A stretch of DNA of 64,000 nucleotides from Streptomyces malaysiense (lineage in GTDB: Bacteria > Actinomycetota > Actinomycetes > Streptomycetales > Streptomycetaceae): NCBI RefSeq assembly GCF_000980885.2, contig NZ_LBDA02000053.1, forward strand, positions 1-64,000, in the 5' to 3' direction. This document shows, one piece after another, positions 33,740 to 41,472 of the stretch. The first letter of the stretch is position 1; the number at the start of each line of letters is the position of its first letter. Made by a program: the position numbers and the translations under genes. The notes under the pieces were generated by a model. It was not told the origin of the DNA and did not search any database. It saw only the letters and a list, made by a program, of their open reading frames with translations.

Positions 33740-34114
33740 ATGACCACGCGCACCTGCCCCTGCGGACTGCCGCAGTCCTACGACGCCTGCTGCGGCCGTT
33801 TCCACTCGGGCGCCGCGAGCGCGCCGACCGCCGAGCTGCTGATGCGCTCGCGGTACTGCGCCTTCGTCAAGGGGGACACCGGGTATCTGCTGCGCACCTG
33901 GCATCCGCGGACCCGGCCGGAGCGGCTGGACCTCGATCCGCGGATGAGGTGGACCGGTCTGGAGATCCTCGGCGCCACCGACGGGTCCGCCTTCCACGCC
34001 ACCGGGACTGTGACCTTCCGCGCCTCCTACCGGGGCGGCTCGCTGCACGAGCGCAGCCGGTTCGAGCGGGTGGACGGGGCGTGGGTGTACCTGGACGGGG
34101 ACTTCCTGGAGTAG
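33740..34114 (+). CDS. YchJ/UPF0225-family SEC-C metal-binding protein
   Basis: A 124-residue protein of the YchJ family. The N-terminal zinc motif is CPCGLPQSYDACCGRFH (residues 6-22), followed by TAELLMRSRYCAFVKGDTGY, LLRTWHPRTRP and RFERVDGAWVYLDG, all typical. The C-terminal part has an NTF2-like fold. Function unknown; SEC-C motifs are zinc-binding. An ATG at 33731 is in frame (three extra residues). The DUF1876 gene is divergent from it. Confidence 0.9.
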   Translation: MTTRTCPCGLPQSYDACCGRFHSGAASAPTAELLMRSRYCAFVKGDTGYLLRTWHPRTRPERLDLDPRMRWTGLEILGATDGSAFHATGTVTFRASYRGGSLHERSRFERVDGAWVYLDGDFLE

Positions 34115-34162
34115 CCCGGCCCGTCGGGGCGCCCTCGCGCGCGGCGTCCCGGGCGGTCTGGA

Positions 34163-34864
34163 CTACGGGGCCAGGATGTCCAGTTCCTGCAGCGCGCCCA
34201 CGGTGATCTGCCGGGTGAGTTCCTCGGCGCGCGCCGCGTCCCGGGCGCGCACGGCCTCGGCCACCCGGACGTGCAGGGTGACGGCCGCCGGGTCGGGGTC
34301 CTCGAACATGACCTCGTGCTCGGTGCGGCCGGTCAGCACCTCGGCCACGACGTCGCCGAGGCGGGCGAACATCTCGTTGCCGGAGGCGGTGAGGATGACC
34401 CGGTGGAAGGCGACGTCGTGGTACAGGTACTCGGCCAGCCGGTGGCCGCGCGAGTGGGCGACCATGCCGAGCGCGCACTCGGTGAGTTCGGCGCACTGCT
34501 CGGGGGTGGCGAGCCGGGCGGCGAGGCCGGCCGCGGCCGGTTCGATCGCGGAGCGCAGCACGGTGAGCGAGCGCAGCTGGTGGGGGCGGTCGGCGCCGGC
34601 CAGCCGCCAGCGGATGACCTGCGGATCGTAGACGTTCCACTCGCACTTGGGGCGGACGGTGACGCCCACCCGGCGACGGGACTCGACCAGGTGCATGGAT
34701 TCGAGGACCCGCACCGCCTCGCGCATCACGGAGCGTGACACCTCGAAGTGCTGAGCGAGTTCGTCGGTGCGCAGGATGCTGCCCGGCGGGTACTCGCCCG
34801 CGGTGATCGCGGGGCCGAGGGTGTCCAGTACGCGGCCGTGCAGCCCCCGGCCCGGTGTGCTCAT
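34163..34864 (-). CDS. gntR: GntR-family (FadR subfamily) regulator of gluconate genes
   Basis: A 233-residue regulator. An N-terminal winged helix-turn-helix (about residues 10-75: ILRTDELAQHFEVSRSVMRE, AVRVLESMHLVESRRRVG) is followed by an all-helical FCD effector domain (about 95-225) with metal-ligand-like His residues in YLYHDVAFHRVIL and TLHVRVAEAV. It is divergent from gntK-gntP, 141 bp apart, which is the arrangement of the Streptomyces gluconate operon repressor. Likely effector is gluconate or 6-phosphogluconate (inference). Confidence 0.88.
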   Translation of the reverse strand: MSTPGRGLHGRVLDTLGPAITAGEYPPGSILRTDELAQHFEVSRSVMREAVRVLESMHLVESRRRVGVTVRPKCEWNVYDPQVIRWRLAGADRPHQLRSLTVLRSAIEPAAAGLAARLATPEQCAELTECALGMVAHSRGHRLAEYLYHDVAFHRVILTASGNEMFARLGDVVAEVLTGRTEHEVMFEDPDPAAVTLHVRVAEAVRARDAARAEELTRQITVGALQELDILAP

Positions 34865-35005
34865 GCACTCAGCGTACGGCGTAGGTCACGGAAACAAAAA
34901 GTCAGACTTATACATCACAGACTCTTGAATTCGTCGTACCTAATGGGTTTCAGTGTGGCGACGCCGCCGCGGCGTCGGATGTCGAGGAAGACAGCGAGGC
35001 AGTAC
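34865..35005. promoter_or_regulatory. gntR-gntK divergent control region
   Basis: AT-rich core at about 34890-34950, including direct repeats AGACT (34910s and 34919-34923 vicinity) flanking TTATACATCAC and TTGAAT. This is the only place where GntR could act on both transcripts. I cannot define a single convincing palindrome. Confidence 0.4.
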
Positions 35006-35530
35006 ATGCGAACCCCCCAGGTCGTCGTCGTGATGGGCGTCGCGGGGACGGGCAAGACCACGATCGGTCCCCTGCTCGCCGCGCGGCTGGGCGTCCCGTA
35101 CGCCGAGGGCGACGACTTCCACCCCAAGGCCAACATCGACAAGATGACGGCCGGGATACCGCTGGACGACGGCGACCGCCGGCCCTGGCTGGACGCCATC
35201 GGCCACTGGGCGCACGGGCGGGCCGGGCTCGGCGGGGTGGTCAGCAGTTCGGCGCTGAAGCGGGCGTACCGCGACCGGCTGCGGGCGGTGGCGCCCGGGG
35301 TCGTGTTCGTGCACCTGACGGGCGACCGGAAGCTGATCGAGGACCGGATGGCGCACCGGCAGGGCCACTTCATGCCGACCGCGCTGCTGGACTCGCAGTT
35401 CGCCACGCTGGAGCCCCTCGGGCCGGACGAGACGGGTGTCGCCGTGGACGTCTCCGGCGGCCCCGAGGAGATCGCCGGACGTGCCGTACTGGCACTGGAC
35501 GGGCTGTCCACCGCATCCGCGCAGCAGTAG
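35006..35530 (+). CDS. gntK: Gluconokinase GntK
   Basis: A 174-residue P-loop kinase that phosphorylates D-gluconate to 6-phosphogluconate for the pentose phosphate pathway. Walker A is VVVMGVAGTGKTTIG (about residues 7-21). GDDFHPKANIDKMTAGIPL is a gluconokinase signature, followed by DDRRPWL-like DGDRRPWLDAIG and RQGHFMPTALLDSQFATLE. Full-length for the family. ATG at 35006 with GAGGC upstream. It is 37 bp ahead of gntP. Confidence 0.95.
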   Translation: MRTPQVVVVMGVAGTGKTTIGPLLAARLGVPYAEGDDFHPKANIDKMTAGIPLDDGDRRPWLDAIGHWAHGRAGLGGVVSSSALKRAYRDRLRAVAPGVVFVHLTGDRKLIEDRMAHRQGHFMPTALLDSQFATLEPLGPDETGVAVDVSGGPEEIAGRAVLALDGLSTASAQQ

Positions 35531-35567
35531 CGCCCTCCCCAACTCCCCGTAACCGCAAGGAACCCCC

Positions 35568-36965
35568 GTGACCAGACTCAGCGTCGAGATGCTGGCAGCG
35601 GACGCCCCTCCGCCGATCTCCACCGCAGGCCACGCCCAGCTGGGCATCGCCGCACTGGTGGGCATCGCGGTGATCGTCCTGCTCATCACCAAGTTCAAGC
35701 TGCATGCCTTCCTGGCGCTGACCATCGGGTCGCTGGCGCTCGGCGCGGCCGCCGGCGCGCCCCTCGACAAGGTGCTCACCAGCTTCACCACCGGGCTCGG
35801 CGCCACGGTCGCGAGCGTCGGTGTGCTGATCGCGCTGGGCGCCGCGCTCGGCCGGCTGCTCGCCGACTCCGGAGGCGCGGACCAGATCGTGGACACCATC
35901 CTGGCCAAGGCCGGCGGCCGGGCGATGCCCTGGGCGATGGTGCTCATCGCCTCCGTGATCGGGCTGCCGATCTTCTTCGAGGTCGGCATCGTGCTGCTGA
36001 TCCCGGTCGTGCTGATGGTCGCCAAGCGCGGCAACTACTCCCTGATGCGCATCGGCATCCCGGCCCTCGCCGGCCTGTCCGTGATGCACGGCCTGATCCC
36101 GCCGCACCCCGGTCCGCTGGTCGCGATCTCCGCGCTGCACGCCAACCTGGGCGTGACGCTGGCGTTCGGCATCCTGGTCGCCGTCCCGACGGTGATCGTC
36201 GGCGGTCCGCTGTTCTCGAAGGTCGCGGCCCGCTGGGTGGACGTCCCGGCTCCTGAGCGGATGCTGCCGCAGCGGCCCTCGCAGGAGCTGACGCGCCGTC
36301 CGAGTTTCGCGGCCACGCTCTTCACCATCCTGCTGCCGGTGGCGCTGATGCTGCTCAAGGCGCTCGTGGACATCGTCGTCGACGATCCCGCGAACACCAC
36401 GCAGCGCGCCTTCGACGTCGTCGGCGCCCCGCTGATCGCCCTGCTCGCCGCCGTGCTCGTCGGCTTCTTCACGCTGGGCCGGCCCGCCGGGTTCAGCAAG
36501 GAGCGGCTCCAGGCCACGGTGGAGAAGGGCCTGATGCCCATCGCGGGCATCCTGCTGATCGTGGGCGCGGGCGGCGGCTTCAAGCAGACGCTGATCGACT
36601 GCGGTGTCGGCCGGATGATCCTGGACGTCTCCAAGGACTGGTCGATACCGGCGGTGCTGCTGGCCTGGCTGATCGCCGTGGTGATCCGGCTCGCGACCGG
36701 CTCGGCGACGGTGGCGACGGTCTCGGCGGCCGGTCTGGTCGCCCCGCTCGCGGCCGACATGTCGAGCGCCCACACCGCGCTGCTGGTCCTGGCGATCGGC
36801 ACCGGCTCGCTGTTCTTCAGCTTCGTCAACGACGCCGGGTTCTGGCTGGTCAAGGAGTACTTCGGACTCACCGTCGGACAGACCGTCAAGACGTGGTCGA
36901 TCATGGAGACGATCCTGTCGGTGGTCGGCGGCGCGCTGGTGCTGGTGCTGTCACTGGTCGTCTAG
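35568..36965 (+). CDS. gntP: Gluconate permease GntP (GntP/GntT family)
   Basis: A 465-residue inner-membrane proton symporter with about 12-14 hydrophobic spans. Family motifs: KLHAFLALTIGSLALGAAAG, ALGRLLADSGGADQI, IFFEVGIVLLIPVVLMV, MHGLIPPHPGPLVAI and RLATGSATVATVSAAGLVAP. GTG start at 35568, with AAGGAA-type ribosome binding site. Together with gntK it provides gluconate uptake and entry into metabolism, under the divergent gntR. Confidence 0.95.
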   Translation: MTRLSVEMLAADAPPPISTAGHAQLGIAALVGIAVIVLLITKFKLHAFLALTIGSLALGAAAGAPLDKVLTSFTTGLGATVASVGVLIALGAALGRLLADSGGADQIVDTILAKAGGRAMPWAMVLIASVIGLPIFFEVGIVLLIPVVLMVAKRGNYSLMRIGIPALAGLSVMHGLIPPHPGPLVAISALHANLGVTLAFGILVAVPTVIVGGPLFSKVAARWVDVPAPERMLPQRPSQELTRRPSFAATLFTILLPVALMLLKALVDIVVDDPANTTQRAFDVVGAPLIALLAAVLVGFFTLGRPAGFSKERLQATVEKGLMPIAGILLIVGAGGGFKQTLIDCGVGRMILDVSKDWSIPAVLLAWLIAVVIRLATGSATVATVSAAGLVAPLAADMSSAHTALLVLAIGTGSLFFSFVNDAGFWLVKEYFGLTVGQTVKTWSIMETILSVVGGALVLVLSLVV

Positions 36966-36994
36966 ACGACCGTGCCGGTCGGTACGACGCCGCG

Positions 36995-37035
36995 GCCCGC
37001 CCCTCCTCGACCGCGAAGGCCGGGGAGGGGCGGGC
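36995..37035. terminator. Terminator after gntP
   Basis: Arms GCCCGCCCCTCC (36995-37006) and GGAGGGGCGGGC (37024-37035) are perfectly complementary with a 17-base loop; followed by TTCTTC. Confidence 0.8.
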
Positions 37036-37122
37036 TTCTTCATGGGCGGGGCACGGGCCGCGCACGGGCGGGTTCACGGGCCGGGCCCGGACGGGGCCGC
37101 CGTCCGTCTCCGGCGAGCCCGT

Positions 37123-37755
37123 TCACGGGCGCGGGCGCCACAACGGGTGCCGCTGTCTCGCCCACTCCTGGCTGACCGTCCCCGTGCGCAGCCCCTTGCG
37201 CGCCTCCGGGTCGCCGAGCGCCATGCCGATGTGGCCCGCGAGGACGACCGCGATGGTGAGGGCGAGCCAGTCGTGGACGAAGGTGGCGGAGGTGCGCCAG
37301 ACCAGCGGGGCGAGATGGGTGAACCACATCAGCAGGCCGGTGCCGAGCATGACCAGGGTCGCGCCGGCGATCCAGGCGGCGTAGACCTTCTGCCCGGCGT
37401 TGAACTTGCCCGCCGGGCGCGCCGCGCGGCGCCGGTCGCGGAGCAGGGCGGCCCGCAGCCAGACCTTGTCGTGCGGGCCGAACCGGTTGAGGAAGCGCAG
37501 GTCGGCGCGGAAGGCGCGGGAGGCCAGGCCCAGCAGGACGGGGACGGGCAGGGCGAGCCCGGCGCACTCGTGGACGCGGACGACCAGGGCGCGGCGGCCG
37601 ACCAGTACGGCGAGCTGGGGGATGTAGAGGACGGCCGCGGTCACCACGCACACGCCCATCAGCGCGGCAGTGGTGCGGTGGATCCAGCGTTCGGCCCGGG
37701 AGAAGCGGCGGATCCGGGCGGCGGGCCGGGCCGGGGCGTCAGCTCGTGGGCTCAT
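37123..37755 (-). CDS. Cytochrome b561-like membrane protein
   Basis: A 210-residue integral membrane protein with about four spans and conserved histidines suited to haem b binding: WIHRTTAALMGVCVV (about 25), VRVHECAGLALPVP (about 62), LMWFTHLAP (about 156) and FVHDWLALTIAVVLAGHIGM (about 171-185). It resembles the FdnI/NarI-like cytochrome b subunit. Its start codon (ATG 37755) overlaps the end of the molybdopterin oxidoreductase gene by 17 bp, so the two are translationally coupled. Inferred role: electron transfer between the quinone pool and that enzyme. Confidence 0.82.
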   Translation of the reverse strand: MSPRADAPARPAARIRRFSRAERWIHRTTAALMGVCVVTAAVLYIPQLAVLVGRRALVVRVHECAGLALPVPVLLGLASRAFRADLRFLNRFGPHDKVWLRAALLRDRRRAARPAGKFNAGQKVYAAWIAGATLVMLGTGLLMWFTHLAPLVWRTSATFVHDWLALTIAVVLAGHIGMALGDPEARKGLRTGTVSQEWARQRHPLWRPRP

Positions 37756-38455
37756 CGGTGCGTCCGTTCGAACGGCCGACCCAGGCGTCGACGTCGTAGC
37801 CCAGGTTCTCCCAGTAGCCCGGCTCGACGCGGTCGGTGACGGTGATGCCGGAGAGCCACTTGGCCGACTTGTAGAAGTACATGGGCGCGACGTAGAGGCG
37901 GACCGGGCCGCCGTGGTCGTGGCCGATGCCCTTGTCCTGCATGCGCAGGGCGACCAGGACGTCCGGGCGACGGGCCTGGTCGAGGGTGAGGCTCTCGGTG
38001 TAGGTGCCGTCGAAGCAGGTGAAGCGGATCGCCTTGGCGGTGCGGCGGACCCCGGCTGCGTCGAGCAGATCGGCGAGGCGCACGCCCTCGAAGGGGGTGC
38101 CGGGGACCCGCCAGCCGGTGACGCACTGGACGTCCCTGACCAGCCGGGTCTGCGGGAGGTCACGCAGCTCGGCGAGGTCGTAGGCGCGGGGGCGGTCGAC
38201 CAGGCCGCCGACGGTCAGGCGGTAGTCGGTGGCGTTCTTGGCCGGGACGGAGGCGGCGACCGAGTAGTAGCGGAAGCCGCCGCCGTTGGGCAGCAGGCCG
38301 GTCAGGCCCGTCGGGTCCTTGGAGGTCAGGCCCTCCATGGCGCGTTGCAGGGTGGGCGCGGCGAGCACACCGAGGGCGCCCAGGCCGAGGGTGCCGAGGA
38401 AGACGCGGCGGCCGACGGGGGTGCCGTCCCGCTCCTCGGGGGGTTCCGGATTCAC
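37739..38455 (-). CDS. Sulfite-oxidase-family molybdopterin oxidoreductase (MsrP/YedY-like), Tat-exported
   Basis: A 238-residue molybdenum-cofactor enzyme. The N-terminus has a twin-arginine motif (GRRVFLGTLGLGALGVLAAP), so it is exported folded. The Moco domain shows LTVGGLVDRPRAYDLAELRD, the molybdenum-ligating Cys in VRDVQCVTGW, and FTCFDGTYTESL. Shorter than eukaryotic sulfite oxidase and without a haem domain, as in MsrP, whose substrates are methionine sulfoxides. The start is GTG 38455 next to GAAGG. Electron donor is probably the overlapping cytochrome b gene product. Substrate not proven. Confidence 0.85.
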   Translation of the reverse strand: MNPEPPEERDGTPVGRRVFLGTLGLGALGVLAAPTLQRAMEGLTSKDPTGLTGLLPNGGGFRYYSVAASVPAKNATDYRLTVGGLVDRPRAYDLAELRDLPQTRLVRDVQCVTGWRVPGTPFEGVRLADLLDAAGVRRTAKAIRFTCFDGTYTESLTLDQARRPDVLVALRMQDKGIGHDHGGPVRLYVAPMYFYKSAKWLSGITVTDRVEPGYWENLGYDVDAWVGRSNGRTDEPTS

Positions 38456-38507
38456 CCCTTCATTCGAACACCGGTCTCGCGGGGTGACCAGCAGATCGGG
38501 GCACCGG

Positions 38508-39494
38508 TCAGGGATTCGTAAGGAATGCGCGGGCGCGGGCGCGGGCCGCGCGGAAGGCGGCGCGCGGGTCGCGGTGCGGGTAGCACCAGGGGGCCCGGGT
38601 GGCGTGGGCGCCGATGCGCCGGAAGAGGACGGCGGCCTCCGCCGGGCGGTCAGCGCAGGACAGGGCGAACGCGAGGTGGTTGAGGTCGATGTGGCGGCGG
38701 GGGTGTTCGTCGTGTTCCCACTCCAGCCACCAGTCGAAGCCGGCGCGCAGCATCCGGCGGGCGCGCGGCCCGGACCAGTGCGCCTGGGCGGCTGGGTCGG
38801 CCGGGGCGTGGCCGGTGGTGGCGAGCACCCGGTGGCGCTCGGCGAGGGCGACGACCGGCAGCACGGCCAGCGGGGAGTCGGCGGGGGCCTCGGCGGCGGC
38901 CAGCTCGGCGAAGTCGTACACCTGGTGGGACTCGGGACGCCCGCCCGAGGGCCGTTCGGCGAGGCGGGCGACGAGGAGATGGTGGGCGTGGTGGTGCTCG
39001 GGGTGGCGGCTGCGCACCTCGGCGAACGCGTCGAGGACCTCGCGCTCGGGGCCGGCGGTCCGGGCGAGGCGGAGCAGTCCGAGCCAGGGGGTGGGGTCGG
39101 CGGGGGCGAGCGCGGCGGCCCGCCCGCATGCCTCGCGGGCCGACCCGGGATCCTCCCGGCCGCGCAGGGCGCGCTGGACTCGGGCGAGGGCGAGCAGTGC
39201 CGCGGCGTCCGGGGAGCCGGGTTCGTCCTGGAGCCAGTCAGAGGCCCAGGCGGCGGCGTAGGGCTCGCGGGCGAGCGCGGCCAGCCGGTGGCCCCTGCGG
39301 TCCCAGTCGTCGCCGGTGCGCAGCAGCAGGGAGCGGGCGGCCTGGCGGCGGCCCTGGACCAACGCGGCGCGCGCGGCGCGCAGTTCGGCGTCGTCGAGGG
39401 CGTCGTCGTAGCCGCCGGAACGGTCCGGGGCGGTGGCACCGGAGGGGGCCGTGCGGGCCCGGCGCACGTCGAGCAGGGGCGGGAGTGGTGACAC
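38508..39494 (-). CDS. TPR-like helical protein of unknown function
   Basis: A 328-residue soluble protein made mostly of helices, with Ala/Arg-rich repeated helix pairs that look tetratricopeptide-like (for example LRAARAALVQGRRQAARSLL and ALLALARVQRALRGREDPGS). I recognise no catalytic motif. The GTG at 39494 is chosen because AGGAAG lies seven bases before it; an ATG at 39524 lacks a ribosome binding site. A dyad and a TTGACG element are in the upstream region (39541-39569). Conserved hypothetical protein; a scaffolding role is speculative. Confidence 0.7.
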   Translation of the reverse strand: MSPLPPLLDVRRARTAPSGATAPDRSGGYDDALDDAELRAARAALVQGRRQAARSLLLRTGDDWDRRGHRLAALAREPYAAAWASDWLQDEPGSPDAAALLALARVQRALRGREDPGSAREACGRAAALAPADPTPWLGLLRLARTAGPEREVLDAFAEVRSRHPEHHHAHHLLVARLAERPSGGRPESHQVYDFAELAAAEAPADSPLAVLPVVALAERHRVLATTGHAPADPAAQAHWSGPRARRMLRAGFDWWLEWEHDEHPRRHIDLNHLAFALSCADRPAEAAVLFRRIGAHATRAPWCYPHRDPRAAFRAARARARAFLTNP

Positions 39495-39877
39495 CGCGGA
39501 ACTTCCTGTTTCTCGGGCTGCCATCGGCCGATCACACACAGCAAACCCGCAGGCCAAGGTTTGCGTCAAGCGGAACGCTGCTGTTAATGAGTTCAACTAC
39601 CTTTCCACACAGGGAAATTGGGGTATTCCGCAGATACCCGACCGCCCGCCGGGCCGCGCCGGAACCGGCACGGGGCGCGGCGCTGTGGCGTACGTCATCC
39701 CGTCGTGCCGTTCACGCCGCCGCGGTGTGTGGCGTACGCCATGGCGCCCCGCGCCCCCGGCGCCGACCATGGCGGGCAACCGTCCCTTTCCGGGTTCTTC
39801 CGGGGCATGCCGTCCCGGGAGCGCTACAGTCGGCCACTACGCGTCCGTGGTCCGGCCGGATGATCGAGGTACGCAGC
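39495..39877. other. 383-bp divergent intergenic region
   Basis: No supportable gene. AT-rich around 39570-39640 with a second dyad GGGTAT-TCCGCAG-ATACCC (39621-39639). TACAGT near 39831 could be the -10 of the downstream membrane protein gene. Confidence 0.45.
39541..39569 (-). promoter_or_regulatory. Possible promoter with GCAAACC / GGTTTGC dyad
   Basis: GCAAACC (39541-39547) and GGTTTGC (39558-39564) form a perfect 7-bp inverted repeat abutting TTGACG on the minus strand (39569-39564). Together they look like a -35 with an operator, upstream of the TPR-like gene. The -10 is not clear. Confidence 0.3.
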
Positions 39878-40774
39878 GTGTCGGTTCTGGTTCTCCTCCT
39901 CGCCGTGAGCGCGGCCTGCTGTCTGGGCCTCGGCTTCGTGCTCCAGCAGAACGCCGCGCAACAGGCGCCGCTGAGCGACTTCCTGTCCTTCAGGCTGCTG
40001 CTCGACCTGATGCGGGTGCCGCGCTGGCTCGGCGGTCTCGGGCTGGTGGTGGCCGGCATGGTGCTGGGTGCGGTGGCCCTCGGCAAGGGTGAGATCTCGC
40101 TGGTGGAGCCGCTGCTCGCGACCAATCTGCTGTTCGCGCTCGCGCTCTCCCGGTACCAGACCGGACAGCCGCTGGGACGTCAGGGCTGGGCGGGGCTGCT
40201 GCTGCTCGCGGGCGGGGTGAGCGCGTTCATCACGGCGGGTGAGCCCCGGGCCGGCGACGCCGTCGCCGATCCGCTGCGGCACTGGCTGATCATCGGCGTG
40301 GTGGTGGGCGTGGCCCTGGCCCTGACGACGTACGCCAAGCGCTCCCGGCCGAACTGGGCCGCCGCGCTGCTGGCCCTGGCCGCCGGGCTCCTCTACGGGG
40401 TGCAGGACGCGCTGACCCGGGTGAGCGGCACGCTCTACTCCGAGGGCGGCTTCGCGGAGCTGTTCACCGGCTGGCAGCCGTACGGCGTGTTCCTGTGCGG
40501 GGTCACCGGGCTGGTGCTGGTGCAGAGCGCCTTCGAGACGGCGCCGCTGCGGATGTCGCTGCCCGCGCTCACCGCGGCCGAGCCGCTCGCCGGGATCCTG
40601 TGCGGGGTGGGCTTCCTCGGCGACCGGCTGCGCACCGACACCGGGGCACTGGCCTGGGAGGCGGCCGGGCTCGCGGGCGTGGTCGCGGGCATCGTGCTGC
40701 TCGGGATGCACCCGGCGATGCCCCGCGGCACGACCGGGTCGAAACCGCCGGCCCACGAACTCCAGCGCCGCTGA
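39878..40774 (+). CDS. DMT-type (EamA-like) integral membrane transporter
   Basis: A 298-residue protein with about nine to ten hydrophobic spans, beginning VSVLVLLLAVSAACCLGLGF. It has two EamA-like halves: about 5-130 (LGKGEISLVEPLLATNLLFA) and 140-285 (LLYGVQDALTRVSGT, LPALTAAEPLAGILCGVGFL). The first and second halves end in acidic/glycine motifs typical of drug/metabolite transporters. Substrate unknown. GTG 39878 is preferred, with GAGG upstream; an in-frame ATG at 39860 would add six residues. The C-terminus is cytoplasmic and basic. Confidence 0.82.
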   Translation: MSVLVLLLAVSAACCLGLGFVLQQNAAQQAPLSDFLSFRLLLDLMRVPRWLGGLGLVVAGMVLGAVALGKGEISLVEPLLATNLLFALALSRYQTGQPLGRQGWAGLLLLAGGVSAFITAGEPRAGDAVADPLRHWLIIGVVVGVALALTTYAKRSRPNWAAALLALAAGLLYGVQDALTRVSGTLYSEGGFAELFTGWQPYGVFLCGVTGLVLVQSAFETAPLRMSLPALTAAEPLAGILCGVGFLGDRLRTDTGALAWEAAGLAGVVAGIVLLGMHPAMPRGTTGSKPPAHELQRR

Positions 40775-40816
40775 ATCCCCCGTCCGTACCGCATGCGCCC
40801 GTGCTTGGATGAGGGC

Positions 40817-41332
40817 ATGAACCCTGCTGACGAGATCCTCGACATCGTCGACGAACACGACCGCGTCGTCGGGCAGTTGCCGCGCGGCGAGGTGTACGGG
40901 CGCGGGCTGCGCCACCGCTGTGTCTTCATCCAGGCCCGGGACGCGCGCGGGCGCCTGTTCGTGCACCGGCGCACGGCGACCAAGCTGGTGTTCCCCGCCC
41001 TGTACGACCCGTTCGTCGGCGGGGTGGTGGGCGCGGGCGAGTCCTACGACGAGGCGGCGCTGCGGGAGGCCGAGGAGGAGCTGGGCGTGTCCGGTCTGCC
41101 CCGGCCGACGTACCTCTTCAAGTTCCTCTACGACGACGGAGCCGGGAAGACCTGGTGGTCGGCGGTGTACGAGGTGCGCTGCGAGCTGCCCGTGAACCCC
41201 CAGGCGGAGGAGGTCCAGTGGCACGGCTTCCTCTCCGACGAGGAGGTCGAGGAGCGCCTCGGCGAGTGGGAGTGGGTGCCGGACGGGCTGGCCGCGTACG
41301 AGCGGCTCGCGGCGTTCCGCGCCGGGACCTGA
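40817..41332 (+). CDS. NUDIX hydrolase
   Basis: A 171-residue NUDIX-superfamily pyrophosphohydrolase. The NUDIX box is GGVVGAGESYDEAALREAEE followed by ELGV (about residues 74-97), with the metal-binding Glu residues intact. The N-terminal IVDEHDRVVGQLPRGEVYGR and HRRTATKLVFPALYDPFVGG resemble isopentenyl-diphosphate isomerase and YfcD-like members. Substrate not predictable. ATG 40817 follows GAGGGC; an upstream in-frame ATG at 40793 is less likely. Confidence 0.9.
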   Translation: MNPADEILDIVDEHDRVVGQLPRGEVYGRGLRHRCVFIQARDARGRLFVHRRTATKLVFPALYDPFVGGVVGAGESYDEAALREAEEELGVSGLPRPTYLFKFLYDDGAGKTWWSAVYEVRCELPVNPQAEEVQWHGFLSDEEVEERLGEWEWVPDGLAAYERLAAFRAGT

Positions 41333-41412
41333 GCACCCCTCCCGAGGACCCCGCCCCGCCCCCGTGGCCCGCGTCACGTTTCCCCTCGTGTTCGCCGCGC
41401 ACACTGGACGAC

Positions 41413-41430
41413 ATACCGACCGGTCGGCAT
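41413..41430 (+). promoter_or_regulatory. TetR-type operator upstream of the phosphotransferase gene
   Basis: ATACCGACC-GGTCGGCAT, half-sites matching at eight of nine positions, ends 42 bp before the phosphotransferase ATG. Its first 14 bases (with two more upstream, ACATACCGACCGGT) recur exactly, inverted, upstream of the SDR gene at 46882-46895. Likely bound by the TetR protein encoded at 43765-44367. Confidence 0.65.
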
Positions 41431-41472
41431 CATGAGTCGAGTCCCGCACCCGACCGTTCACAGGAGTGACAC

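Noticed and set aside
34748-35005. Longer N-terminus for gntK reading through the gntR-gntK intergenic region
   Set aside because: The additional residues have no family match; the ATG at 35006 begins the conserved kinase P-loop region.
38508-39596. Longer form of the TPR-like protein from the ATG at 39596
   Set aside because: The extra residues lie over an AT-rich promoter-like stretch with a dyad and lack a ribosome binding site; GTG 39494 has one.
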